Of a DNA stretch of 64,000 bases, positions 49,496-61,496 are shown piece by piece; the stretch's first letter is position 1; each line of letters begins with the position of its first letter. A program made the translations under genes and the position numbers. The notes beneath the pieces were generated by a model that had not been told where the DNA came from, made no database searches, and saw only the letters and a program-made list of their open reading frames with translations. Origin of the DNA: Eleusine coracana subsp. coracana. Lineage: Eukaryota > Streptophyta > Magnoliopsida > Poales > Poaceae. The DNA is taken from contig CM064427.1 of assembly GCA_032690845.1 (NCBI GenBank), positions 6,893,501 through 6,957,500 of the forward strand. Reading direction: 5' to 3'.

Positions 49496-50408
49496 CAAGA
49501 TTGGTAGCAAGTTTCTCTTTGTCGATACTGGTGACAACTGCCAGCGCGGACTTGAACATCCGCGAGCTACGGGGCACACCAAGCTCTTCTTCTGCACGCA
49601 GCACAAACACCTTCACCCTCTCTGGGTGGTACATAAGAAACCTTGAACACAGCTAGGCAATATCTCGAACACTTAGGCCGCACTGTTGTAATTGCGCGAT
49701 GTTAGGCTTGTTCACCCTATCAAGGCTCGAAGTCAGCATTCTGTTGTTCCTCTTCACGGCCACGAGGACCATTTCAAACGAACCGAAGAAGGAGGTGAAG
49801 AACTCGAGTATGGGACCGACGTTCCTACGACTGCGATGGAGGACACTGGAGCGGATCAAGAGTAAGCGAGCGATCTGGGGAGCGAAAAGACAGAAGCGAT
49901 CACGGATAGCGAGGAGGCGGTCCCCAATGGTGCTGGCCTTGTAGTTGAGGATCAGTGGGTCTGAGTTGACTATTGTGACAATGTCGGTGCAGGCGAGGCC
50001 GACGCCAGAGAGCTGGGCGAGGACAGCGTCGGGGTTGGATGCGGAGTCGAGGCGGAATCTACGGAGGGATGCTCCGGCAAGCGCCTTCTGCGACGCCTTG
50101 CGGGCTTGTGCCGGGTCAAGGCCGCAAGTGGTCACGAGGTAGTCCTCGAGGGAGAAGGGCGGGGGCGGGGAGGGGTAGGTGGTAGTGGAGAGTAGAAGGA
50201 AGCAGGTGCGGTGGTGGAGAGGGGAAGGGTGAGGGGAGGCCGCATGGAGGAGAGGGAGGAGGTGATCTCGGATGCATAGCATGGCGGCGGCGAAGGCGGG
50301 CGAGGCCTCGGCATTTGTCGCTGTTGAGGGGAGCGGCAGGAGATTCGCTAGTGTGGCCCTGCTGAACGTTGGGCCTAGGGTTTTAGGAATCCAGTTCCAA
50401 ACTAGTTA

Positions 50409-50945
50409 GGCTATTTCCAACCGTAAAGACTCAAATTAGAGACCCAAATACATAAATGGGTAGTCACATTAGTAAATGGGAAGAATCCAAAAATAACGAT
50501 CTCCAATGGGAGACAAAAAATTGGACCAGATGCGGCGGCGGCTGGTTGGCCGGACATGCAACGCCTGCAAAGATGGGGAAGAGGAGGAAGGAGGACAAGC
50601 GTCGGCTGACGGAGGGCTAGATGCAGCGAGCAGTGGCCGGCGTGGACCAAATGTGGCGGCTGGAGCTGTAGCTCATGCGGAGGGGGAGGGGGGGGGAGCG
50701 GTGGCCGACGCGCTCGAATGGGCAAGCGGATGCGATGATAGTCGACGTGGAGCTCGAGCGGGCAGGGAGGCATGGAGCTCGAGCATGGATGCGACGGGCG
50801 GAGTGAAGCTCGGGGGGGGGGGGGGGGGGTCGACATAGTTTAAAATGAGTCTCTTGTTTAGGTCACCCGTTGGAGAGGTATTTTTCATGTTTTGTAATCT
50901 AAAATGAGTATGAGTTACCATATGGGTAACCCGTTGGAGATAGCC
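50409..50945. mobile_element. PIF/Harbinger (Tourist-like) element, 537 bp, upstream of mTERF
   Basis: The left end GGCTATTTCCAACCG and the inverted right end GGCTATCTCCAACGG match well. TTA flanks both sides (50406-50408 and 50946-50948). It contains an 18-base G run (50812-50829). It lies about 127 bases upstream of the mTERF start codon. Confidence 0.85.
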
Positions 50946-50955
50946 TTACTACTAA

Positions 50956-51890
50956 GAGCATCTTTAAGAGCTCCCGAAAAAATAAAGCCCAAAAACCTTT
51001 TTTGGAGAGCAGCTTAAAAATTAATAGGGTCATATTTTCACTCCTTCTCCAACAGCTCCCCTAAAGATTATACGTTTGCAGATATCAGGTGAACAACATT
51101 GCAATTGCTACAATATATATGTGTGCTATAGTGATGCAGGTAAATATAAGAAGTTTCAGAGTTATACTGATGTATCGTGCTACTTTTTTTTTAATTTAAA
51201 AACGCATTTTGTGCTACTAGTAGAACAGTATGTGCTCGACCATGATGGATTTGGTAGGGGAGTCTTCATGGCCACTGCTTGATTAACCGCAAACAACTTG
51301 ACTGCACATATACACCCAACGCGGCAACATTTCCCAAGGTTCGTCAATCCCTAACTAATTAACCAATCTCTGATGCAGCAGGTAGTCGATTGTACCTTGA
51401 ATCAAATGAGCGCGGACGGGAGCTAACTGACTGGTGGCGCGGCCGTCACAGCAGGGTCAGGCGCCGGGATTATTGAAATGGATTTAAGGCAACGTCGGGG
51501 CTTCCGAGATGGACGAGGCCGTGAGGAACGACGTCGGCGTTCGGTAGGAGGGCAGAAGCGGGGATTGGCAGCGGGCACCGACGCGGCGACGCACTGGAGA
51601 TTGAAAGCGGCGGAAATTCAAAGTACTGGATGAGCAGCAGAGTTTTTGCCGTGCGTGCGTGGTAGAGTTCGGCTGGACGCGACTAAATTCGGCGGCAAAA
51701 GTTGTAGCTGAGTCGGGAGAGTCCGATTGGGGGCATCAAATTATCTCTGTTTCTAGCTACAAATGAGATGGATTTAAAGGAGAAAATAAATCTAAAGACT
51801 GTTTAGGGAGGCTATTAGAGATGATTTTTTAAACTAAAATCCTATTAATTTGATTTAGAAGAATTTTATAGGATTCTTTTGGAGATGCTC
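50956..51890. mobile_element. second PIF/Harbinger-type element, 935 bp, adjacent to the first
   Basis: The left end GAGCATCTTTAAGAGC and the inverted right end GAGCATCTCCAAAAGA match. TAA flanks both sides (50953-50955 and 51891-51893). No transposase. Only ten bases separate it from the end of the previous element. Confidence 0.83.
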
Positions 51891-51893
51891 TAA

Positions 51894-52584
51894 CAGTAGA
51901 ATACAAGCCCGTGGAAAATAGTAAAAATTCGCCCAAAAAAAGAAAACAGTGAGAGATTTAAATTCAGCTTGTAACATAAAACATGGGGTTTGTAGTTAAC
52001 ACCTGGTTATTAATTTGCAGTCTTCACGTAGAAAAATAAGGAAACAAACAAGCTTTTATACCGTCCACACTCATTAAAAAAACATATTTTAAAATTTTTA
52101 ATTGACTGAAAGTTTTTCGTCAATAGTTTGTTATTTTATATTTTGATTTTTTTTATAAAATTATATGTATAATAATTATAAGTTATTGATCAGATTTGAT
52201 GGCTCAAAACACTGATTGTAACAAGTCTTTTTTTTTTAAAAAAAAGAGCCAAGATTTTCCATTTAACTTAACAATTTCAGCAAAGGGACTACCAAGTCAA
52301 CTCAGCAACACATTTCTTCAGGTATGAAACATTCGGCAAAAGGGGAGACGGGAATTCCCATCGACGTACAGATTTGTGCCATTTTGCCAAACAAGTAATC
52401 TCCCAACCAACGAATAAAGAAAAAAAATACAAAAGCACAACAAAACACAAAGCCCCAGCACGTGCACTCATGTTTAACACTCATCCGCCATCTCAAAATC
52501 TCACTTGCTCAATCAGCTCCTTAACTGTTGTTCACAACAATATTTGTCCCAATACTTCTGAAATAGCTCAAAACAACAGCTCTT
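51894..52584. other. intergenic left of element D
   Basis: AT-rich. A minus-strand stretch near 52310-52390 (MAQICTSMGIPVSPFAECF) is open but not recognised, so it is not called a gene. Confidence 0.4.
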
Positions 52585-52589
52585 ATAAG

Positions 52590-52861
52590 TGTTAGATTAA
52601 ATAACGTGCCATGCAATCTGTAATGTATGAGTTAGAGATAGAGAGAGATTTGGTTGATGCCGTACGTTGTTATATGTAAATTGGAGATAGACTTGGTCAT
52701 ATAGAATCTTGCCACGACAACCGAATCCTCTTATCTCTACCTTTCCTTGTAAGCCACGATATAGGCTGTTTATGTAATATATATTAACACACACACATGT
52801 CGACCTTAAGGAGGCAACGACGATTACTCACACCTTTTATAGCGCCTCTATTTTTCGTATA
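52590..52861 (+). repeat. 5' LTR of element D
   Basis: 272 bp. The primer-binding site TGGTATCAGAGCC follows at 52862-52874 with no spacer. Confidence 0.93.
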
Positions 52862-52910
52862 TGGTATCAGAGCCAACATCTAGCAAATAGAATAGATCGC
52901 TTCTCCCTCC

Positions 52911-55900
52911 ATGGCCGGCACCTCCTTGTCATCGTCTCCGATCATGAATCCTTTGATCGGCAGGCCATCTCAAAGAAGCTCATTCGAGCTAACCACTCCT
53001 TATGGAAGGCTCAAGTCCTCGCAATCGTGAGGGGCGCGTGCCTGGAGGATTTTCTCACTGGTGCAACTAAAGCCCCCGCTGCCAAGATAAAGAAGGGAGG
53101 TGAAGAGGTTGACGTCTCCAACCCGACGTATGAAGACTGGCATGCTGTGGACCAGCAACTGCTCGGCTTCTTGCTGGCCAACATGACTCGTGACTCCCTC
53201 TCCCAAGTTGCAGTATGCAAAACTGCAGCCGAGGCTTGGGCAGTTCTCGAGGCTACCTACTCCGCGACAATGAAGGCACGCTCCATCAACACGAGGATTG
53301 CCCTCACCACCACCAGGAAGAGCGGCCTCTCTATCAGCGAATATGTCAGCAAGATGCGCGCACTCGTAGATGAGATGGCGCATGCCGACAAGCCGCTCGA
53401 AGATGACGAGCTTATCTCATACATCCTTACCGGTTTAGATGAGGATTTTAATTCTATTATGAATCTCTAGTTACCAGGGTGGAGCCATTGATAGTTGGAG
53501 AAGCTTATGCTCAACTTCTCAGCTACGAGCAACGTCAGGAGTTGATTCGTGGCAGTGGCGCGCACACCGCCAACGCCGCCAATCGTGGTCGTGGTGGTGC
53601 ACCGCGTGGACTTGGCGCTCCACAACGCTTCAATAACGCCACTACTACTCCGCGCTCGGGTGGCGGAGGTGGTGGTGGTGGCCTTGCCAGCAAAGGAAGA
53701 GGACGTGGCGCTCCTGCACCTCGCCATAACAATGGCGGGAATGTCGACACCAGGCCACGTTGTCAGATCTGCGACAAGAAGGGTCACAAGGCTCTACGCT
53801 ACTGGCACAGGTTCGGGGAAGACTACAAGCCTGAAGAGCACTTCGCCGGATCTGCATCGTCCTATGATGTGGATCCTCTCTGGTATGCCGACTCCGGCGC
53901 ATTGGATCACGTGACGGGTGAACTGGAGAAACTCACCACACGTGACAAGTACAAGGGCAAGGATCAAGTGCATACGGCAAGCGGGTCAGGCATGGAGATT
54001 AGTCATATTGGTCAATCAATTGTGAAAACCCCTAATCGTGATCTTGTTCTTAAAGATATTCTTTATGTTCCTAAAGCCAACAAAAGCCTTGCTTCAGTTT
54101 ATAGATTAGCCACTGATAATTCTGCTTTACTTGAATTTCACTCTAATTTTTTTTGTTGTCAAGGATCAGGCCACGAAGAAAATTCTTCTTAAAGGACCAT
54201 GCCGTAGAGGTCTTCACCCATTGCCGTCGCCTTCGTCAATAAAGCATGTTCTTGGTGCTGCACGTCCTTCTTTTGAGCAGTGGCATAGTCGTCTAGGTCA
54301 TCCCTCCACACCTATTATGGAGAGAGTCGTTAAAGTTTTTAATCTTCCTTGTTCTTCTGAGTCCAATAAGCAATCAGTTTGTGATGCATGTCAAAAAGCT
54401 AACAGTCATCAGTTACCCTATTCTAGATCTCATGCTATTTCATCCCATCTGCTTGAACTTACTTATTCTGATGTTTGGGGGCCGACACCCTACTCTACTA
54501 GTGACAAGAAATATTATGTCAGTTTCATTGATGATTTTAGTAAATATACGTGGATCTATACCTTAAAACACAAGTCTGAAGTTTTTTGGAAATTTCATGA
54601 GTTTCAAAGCCTAGTAGAATGACTTTTTGATACAAAAATTATTACCATGCAAACTGACTAGGGGGGGGGGGGGGGAGGGGAGGAGAATTTCAAAAATTAA
54701 ATGAGTTCTTCTCTAAAATAGGCATCACGCATCATATGTCTTGTCCTTATGCGCATCAGTAAAACAGGGCAGCTGAACGCAAACGTCGCCACATAGTAGA
54801 GGTAGGACTCTCTCTGCTAGCTCATTGCTCCATGCCTCTAAAATTCTAGGAAGATGACTTTTTATCTGCTGTTTATTTAATTAATTGAACCCCCAGTCGA
54901 GTTATATCGTTTGAAACACCCCTTGAGCGTTTATTTCATCAAAAACCAGATTGCACTTCCTTGCATGTGTTTGGTTGTGCGTATTGGCCGAATTTGCACC
55001 CATACAACTCCCATAAATTAGATTTCTGCTCTGTAAGCTTCATGACCATTGATGGAATCCCCAAGGTATGAATGTTTTGGTGATAGATGACAACTATGAA
55101 ATTGTGGGCTAATATCTACACGAGTGTTGTCTATGTAGGACTCATCATTAAATCTCTACTCTAAATCATATGGATAATGGTTGCCTTGGCGATTGATGAT
55201 AATGACCACAAGCATGAAGGCTTGATGGAGTCTAAGGGTTGATGGAGATTGATCAAAGTGAAGGACAAGCTATGGAGCAAGTGTTGAGAACACTTGTCTA
55301 GTTGTTAGGGCTTTGAGTCCATAGAAAAAACCAGACTATCAAGGGGATCTAGGTCATTTCTCTTAGGTCATATCTAGTCGGTGATGTGCAAAGTTACTCC
55401 ATAAAATCACAGGTACTAGGTGACAGTGGAGAAGCCAAGGAGCTGTTCGGAGAAGCCGAGAAACAAAGTCAAGCGAGGACAACAAGTTTCAGCTTCTGGA
55501 CATAGTGACCGGACAGAGGGGTCAGTGGAGACCGGACTGTATGGTCACTAGGAGGACAGAAAATCCTGAGAGAAGACTTAGCGAGGAATCTGTCTGTGCC
55601 AGGGACCATAGAGACCGGATAGTCCGGTCTACTGATTGGACGGTCTGGTCAGTATGGGTGAAACACAAAGTAGAGAGGAAGCAACTCTCTGGAGTCCGAC
55701 GAGGATGCCCGACGCGTCGGACTTGTCCGACGGACAGAGAGACCGGACGGTCCGATCTGCTGACCGGACGGTCCGGTCAGTGCAGGAGATCAGCCAGGAC
55801 AGAAGTGCCAACGGTTCTGGGAACCGCTCCAGGAGTGACCGGACAGTCCGGTCAGTGTGTCCAGAAAGGTGATCTCATGGAGCAACGACTAGTTTGAGGT

Positions 55901-58900
55901 TGAAAGCCTATATAACTTCGTTGCTGGGGTCTTGAAGACCTCTCTTAGCCAGTGGAATACCTGAGAGCATTTGGTAAGGTCCAAGAGAAAAAGACGAGAG
56001 CACTAGGAGGAGATATTGCATATCTTGAGAGTGCTTGTGAGAGTAACATGGAGTGATCTTACACATCTAAGGCTAGGATGTCCTTGAGGGTGTGATCTAG
56101 GTTGTTACTCTTAGTCTATGATGAGACCTAGACCAGTTAGGTGTCGGTGATCGAGCCTATCGTGATTGGTTGTGAAGGCCATCACATATTTGTACACAGT
56201 TTGAGCCCACTGGTGAAAGGGGCATCGCTAGTGAGTGCCCGTGCCGACTCCGGGAGTACGGTAAGTTCTTGAGGGAGGTGAGCTTGTGTCTTGGTGGCAG
56301 CGGTGACGCACACCATGTCTTCACTCTGGGAGTGATTGCGGGCTCGTGGGCGAGAACTTTATATTGGTGGCAGGAGGGACCAAGACTTCGGCGGGAGTGG
56401 TCCAACGAGGAGTAGGGGAAGGCACCATCCTTCCGAGACCTCGGGAAAAAATCATGAGCATTCCTTGACCTCCTCTTTACTATTCCGTATTTGTGTGCTC
56501 TAGTTGATAGGGTGACTTATGGCTTGCATAGGCTAGTGTGTTTAGCTTCTGTATTTTGTTTTGTATGATGAACACTAGCATGCATAGGGTTTTGGCCTAC
56601 TAGAACTGTTTAGGTTACAACGCTTGTCAGGTTCTAGTGGTGTGAAATTGAAGTATTTAGATTCGTGGTCAGCTACCGATTCACCTCCCCCCCCCCCCTT
56701 CTCGGTAGGCCTTCGGTACTTTCATGCTCAAAACAATGCATTTTCCTTGTATATAGTCCTTTGCATAAGGGTTTCAAATGTTTGGATCCGTCCACCGGAC
56801 GAGTATATATTTCTCGAGATGTTATTTTTGATGAATCCATTTTTCTGTTTGAGAAACTAGGTGCTAATGCTGGACGGCGCCTACAATCTGAAATTTCTCT
56901 TCTACCAGTGTCTCTACTAAATCCAAATTTTTGTTTTGGGGGTGATCACGTTGATAATCAATTGGCTAATTCTGCAGTTACTATTAATTCTGGTGATGAT
57001 AGCGGAGATTTGCAGCAGATAATGGCGTATCAGAATTTCTAAGTCCGGTGTCTCCTGGAGTTCGGTCTCCTCCGCCTAGCAGCGCGCCACCAGAGGACCA
57101 GGACGAGTCCACGGCTATAGACGTCAGCGTGGATGCGTGCACGCCTAGCTCTGCATGTCCACGTGGCCACACTGGAGAATCCCCCCCCCCCCCCCCCCCC
57201 CCCCCCCGCGCTGCCGTGTCTCCTGTACGCAACAACGGGGGGCGCAATCGAGGCGTTGCGGCGCCGGCGCCAGTAGCGGTTGGATCGTCTGTGCCAACAG
57301 AAGCGCTAGCGGGATCTTCTACAGAGGATTCTATTGTGGCGCGACCAAAGACAAGACTTCAAAGTGGAATTTGTAAGGAAAAACAATAAACTAATGGTAC
57401 TGTTAGATACAGTTATTTTACACAAACGGATGAACCTCAAAATTAAGAAGAAGCTCTTGGAGATAATAATTGGAAAAATGCTATGGATTTAGAATATTTA
57501 GCCTTGCAGAAAAATAATACTTGACATCTTGTTCCTCCTCAGAAATATTATTGATTGCAAGTGGATCTATAAAATTAAAAGGAAACAAGATGGCAGTCTA
57601 GATAGATATAAAGCTCGTTTGGTTGCAAAAGGTTTTAAGCAAAGATATGACATAGATTATGAGGGTACTTTTAATCCTGTGGTACAAGTAGCTACTATTC
57701 ATCTTCTTTTATCTATAGCAGTTTCCAGGGGTTGGACACTTCATCAGCTTGATGTACAGAATGCTTTTCTTCATGGTATTCTTGAAGAAGAGGTATATAT
57801 GAAGCAACCACCTAGATATAAAGACAGAGCTCATCTTAATTTTATTTGTAAATTAAACAAGGCATTGTATGGACTCAAACAGGCACCTCGAGCTTGGTAT
57901 GCACGGTTAAGCAAGAAACTTGTTGAACTTGGATTCAAAGGATCTAAAATTGATACCTCTTTATTTTTCTATAATCATGGAAATATAGTTATGTATTTTT
58001 TGATATATGTTGATGACATAATTGTAGTAAGCTCAGCACCAAAAGCAGTTCCAGCCTTATTGAAGGACTTGCAGAAGGATTTTGCATTGAAGGATTTGGG
58101 AGATCTACACTACTTTCTTGGGATTGAGGTAAACAAAATTCCTAATGGAATTATCTTGACTCAAGAGAAGTATTCTTGTGATTTATTGAGACGAGTTAAT
58201 ATGATAGATTGCAAGCCTGTTAGTACTCCTTTGTCATCTAGTGAGAAATTATCATTAAATCAAGGATCATTGCTAGGGTCCAATGATGCAACCAGATATA
58301 GAAGTGTGGTAGGTGCATTGCAGTATTTGACTTTGACTAGACCTGATATTGCTTTTCCTGTCAACAAAGTCTGTCAGTACTTGCATGCTCCTACTACTGA
58401 ACATTGGGTAGTAGTTAAGAGAATATTGAGGTATCTAAAGGCGAATACAAAATTGGATAAAAGCTATGCAAATCAAATTCAACTCTTGTAAGTGTTTATT
58501 CAGATGCGATGCAGATTGGGCTGGATGTATTGATGATAGGCGCTCTACAGGAGGGTTTTTGTATATTTTGGTTCTAATCTTATATCTTGGAATGCAAAGA
58601 AGCAAGCTACAGTATCCAGATCCAGTACTGAAGTAGAATATAATGCATTAGCAAATGCTACAACAGAAATTATGTGGATTCAAGCATTGCTAAAAGAATT
58701 GGGAATTTCGAGTCCCCCAATGGCAAGGATATGGTGTGATAATATGGGTGCAAAATATCTTTCTTCTAATCCTGTTTTTTCATGGCAGAATGAAGCATAT
58801 AGAAGTGGATTTTCATTTTGTTCGAGAAAGAGTAAACAGGAAGCTACTACAAGTCGATTTTGTGTCTATAAGGGACCAAGTTGCTGATGGGTTCACTAAA

Positions 58901-58963
58901 GCATTGCCTGCACGTCAGCTAAAAAACTTTAAGTACAATATTAACTTGGGAAGTTATGATTGA
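52911..58963 (+). pseudogene. gag-pol remnant of element D
   Basis: Gag has DQQLLGFLLANMTRDSLSQV and SISEYVSKMRALVDEM, after an early frame change. The zinc knuckle CQICDKKGHKALRYW has lost its last Cys (Tyr). The protease region has WYADSGALDHVTG. Integrase (about 54260-55030) has HSRLGHPS, TYSDVWGP and FIDDFSKYTW, then is disrupted by a stop, a 15-base G run and the nested LTR. RT (57529-58491) has HQLDVQNAFLHG and LIYVDDIIVVSS; RNase H continues after a frame change to 58963. A 27-base C run interrupts the linker at 57181-57207. Confidence 0.88.
55032..56724 (+). mobile_element. solo LTR of Copia family E nested in element D
   Basis: It begins TGTAAGCTTCATGACC and ends CTTCGGTACTTTCA. TGCTC flanks both sides (55027-55031 and 56725-56729). 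The integrase-linker reading of element D resumes at KQCIF directly after it. A palindrome array of GACCGGACGGTCCGG type at about 55505-55850 precedes a TATA box (TATATAA) at 55909-55915, which fixes the plus orientation. Confidence 0.9.
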
Positions 58964-58970
58964 GAGGGGC

Positions 58971-59240
58971 TGCTAGATTAAATAACGTGCCATGCAATCC
59001 GTAATGTATGAGTTAGAGATAGAGAGAGATTTGGTTGATGTCGTGCGTCGTTATATGTAAATTAGAGATAGACTTGGTCATATAGAATCTTGTCACGGCA
59101 ACCGAATCCTCTTATCCCTACATTTCCTTGTAAGCCACAGCATAGGCTGTTTATGCCATATAAACTAACACACACACATCGACCTCAAGGAGGCAATGAC
59201 GATTACTCACATCTTCCATAGCGCCTCTGTTTTTCGTATA
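58971..59240 (+). repeat. 3' LTR of element D
   Basis: 270 bp, preceded by the short purine tract TGAGAGGGGC. Ends TTCGTATA next to the ATAAG duplication. Confidence 0.93.
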
Positions 59241-59245
59241 ATAAG

Positions 59246-59600
59246 AACCATTCAAGTTCAGCATCCAAATGGACTGAACACAATCTGCCTCAGCTAAGTA
59301 TAAATGGAAGAAACTGGCAGCCAAAAGCTAAACATTTAACATTCCATTGCTGCCACACATAAATACAACAACTGTGACAAAAGTTTGATAAAGTGCTATG
59401 TATTACCTAAGAAATTATTTCAGTTTATTTCCACTCGCAAAAAAGGCATAGTATTGATAATCCATAAGAATAAACCAAATCCACATAACGTAGTCCATCT
59501 GTGGTTTTGGCCAGATAATTCTAATAATAAGATCTTAAAGCTAATAACCATGTGACAAAGAATATTCTTCTATCCAAATCTGGGACACTCGTCATCCTGT
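59246..59600. other. intergenic between elements D and C
   Basis: AT-rich; nothing recognised. Confidence 0.4.
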
Positions 59601-61496
59601 AGGCCCTAAGCACATAGCTTGCATTTTAAGCCTTTGACTTTGAGGCAGAGGCATGTCCATTGATGGCCTCAGGAACTTCCGTGAAAACCCATGGAACTTC
59701 TATCATTTCAAAAAGAGCCGTTGTGCGAGCTAGGATTTCACTGTGACAGGGCATGACGGAACTTCCGTCATAAGCATGACGAAACTTCCGTGACTCTCTG
59801 GATGGAAGGTCACTGATGTTTCAACTGATGGAACTTTCGACGGAACTTTTGATGGAACTTTGATCACTCTCGGGTTGGCAGAGTTACTGGAATTTCTAGC
59901 GACGGAACTTCCGACAGAACTTCCTTCGTTCCTGGGTTGGCAGTTTTTGGGTCATTTTATGGCTATTGTGATTCTCTCATCTCACTTGGGATTTCGTTGA
60001 GCATTGAGACTTTGCAAGCACCCATGTGACATCCCTCTTGATAGAGCGGCATATCTAAACTCAAGATTAAATATAAAAGAAACTTTGTTCAACTTGAGAT
60101 TGCATAATTGATACTTGCCACTTTTCTTCATTTGGGTTCAAAAGGAATTGCCACATGTATTCTTCTTCTAAGCGCCATCACCTAGAGCTTGTGACTTGGA
60201 GTATTTGAATCCTTACGATCAACTTCCATTTGTACTCACAAGTCAGTTAAGATCTTCAATTATATTGATACCCCGAAGTACATGACTCTTGTTGCTTGGT
60301 TCATCGAGATTGAGCTTCACCTGCCCTTCACCACTGCTCCGGTCCCTTGGACTAAGCCTTGCTTTCCCTTCTCCTTTGCATGGTTCATTGTGACCCGATG
60401 GCGCACAATTCTTCACCACTAAGCTAACTCAACTCACATACAACTTGCATTATCATTAAGCCTTTGTTTGAAGATCTTCTTTATATTACTGATCAAGTTG
60501 CTTGTAGTTATTCATTCATCTTGTAATCAACTTTGCACTTGATTCCTCTAAGTCTTGTTCATGCATAGACCTGATTGTTTATGAAACCTCATTGTATTGA
60601 TGATCAAGCTGCTCATGAGTGTCCCTTAATCATGTCATCATTTTGTTCTTCATCATACTTTGATTATGTACAAGCCTTGTCTTGTGAGACCAAATCAACT
60701 CATGAACTTTCATGTCTCATAACTAGAATCAATGTACAATCTCAATCATATTCATTTCAGTCATAGAGTGTACATCCATGATTTTAATCCCTGCTCATAC
60801 ACTTAGAAATAATCATTAGACCCTTAATCATGTTGTCATTCAATACACCAAAACCCACTAGGGGACTAGATGCACTTTTAATCTTTCCCTTTTTGGTGAT
60901 TGATGACAACCTTGATTAAAGCGTACAAAAGATATTCAAAGAGAATTTTGAATGCAAACATATAGATGAGCTCCCCCTAAATATGTGCATATTGAATGAA
61001 ATTCAAGAACTTGGCCTAAAATGCCATTTGCACATTTTACAAGTTGAATTGAGTGCTCCTCCTATATGTGTGCATTCGTGGGGTGCAAAAAGTGTGTGTG
61101 AGCAGATATCTCGTGATGCATATGTCAAGAAAGACACACAAAAACAAACTTAAAAGAAAGCATATGTGTTGTCTAGCAAACACTAGAGTTCACATATTCA
61201 CAATAAAGAACATTACATCAATACAATAATGCATCACACATTATCACAAGCAAAAAAAGGTTCTTAATGCATCACACATAAGTTCACACATTACACATTG
61301 TTCTCAAGTCCATGAGATGAAAAGAGACTTCTCCATCTGTGATGCCACTAAGTCTCAAGTCCATGAGATGAAAAGAGACTTCTCCACCTGTGATGCCACT
61401 AAGTCTTGAGCTTGAGCTTTAATCTGCCTGTGATGCCACTAAGTCTTAAGCTTGAGCTTTAATCTTCTTTTCTCTCCATGTTCTCATCGTGTAGCT
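59601..61496 (-). mobile_element. truncated Copia family C: partial 3' LTR and adjoining internal DNA
   Basis: Read on the minus strand, a purine tract (AAAAAGGGAAAGAT, 60881-60894) precedes an LTR starting TAAAAGTGCATCTAGTCC at 60880. The LTR carries GACGGAACTTCCGTC palindromes at about 59690-59930 and fades near 59600, just where a TATA box would be expected, so its 3' half is missing. Internal non-coding DNA (60895-61496) includes 51-bp tandem copies at about 61302-61403. It is cut by the LTR of element B at 61497. The left boundary is approximate. Confidence 0.7.
61302..61467. repeat. short tandem repeats in element C internal DNA
   Basis: A 51-bp unit with CAAGTCCATGAGATGAAAAG occurs twice. 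It is followed by two copies of a roughly 40-bp unit with TGTGATGCCACTAAGTCTT. Confidence 0.8.

Larger units (their letters stand above)
42425..50282 (-). pseudogene. mTERF family gene split by a Copia element
   Basis: The mTERF family are organelle-targeted helical-repeat proteins that bind nucleic acid and act in mitochondrial or plastid gene expression. The 5' part (50282-49496) starts MLCIRDHLLPLLHAASPHPS, a Ser/Pro/Leu-rich presumptive transit peptide. It continues with FSLEDYLVTTCGLDPAQARK and further mTERF repeats. The 3' part (42831-42425) has LGCSATEVATAVSRMPSILG, LEPKCMVKSPSLLGYSLEKR and a normal stop. Leaving out element F and one duplication gives 787 + 407 = 1194 bases, exactly 398 codons in frame. 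A second lesion is a TAG after GLSVRDIA at about 49650. The gene has no intron, as in many grass mTERFs. Confidence 0.93.
52590..59240 (+). mobile_element. Copia element D, complete structure with a nested solo LTR
   Basis: Short LTRs (about 271 bp) begin TGTTAGATTAAATAACG/TGCTAG and end TTCGTATA, so this is a TG...TA LTR rather than TG...CA. ATAAG flanks both sides (52585-52589 and 59241-59245). Hand comparison of the LTRs gives about two dozen substitutions, so it is old. A 1,693-bp solo LTR is nested at 55032. Coding sequence is broken. Confidence 0.93.

Noticed and set aside
52302..52496. Minus-strand ORF with CTSMGIPVSPFAECF
   Set aside because: Could be a gene remnant, but no family was recognised and no splice context was found.
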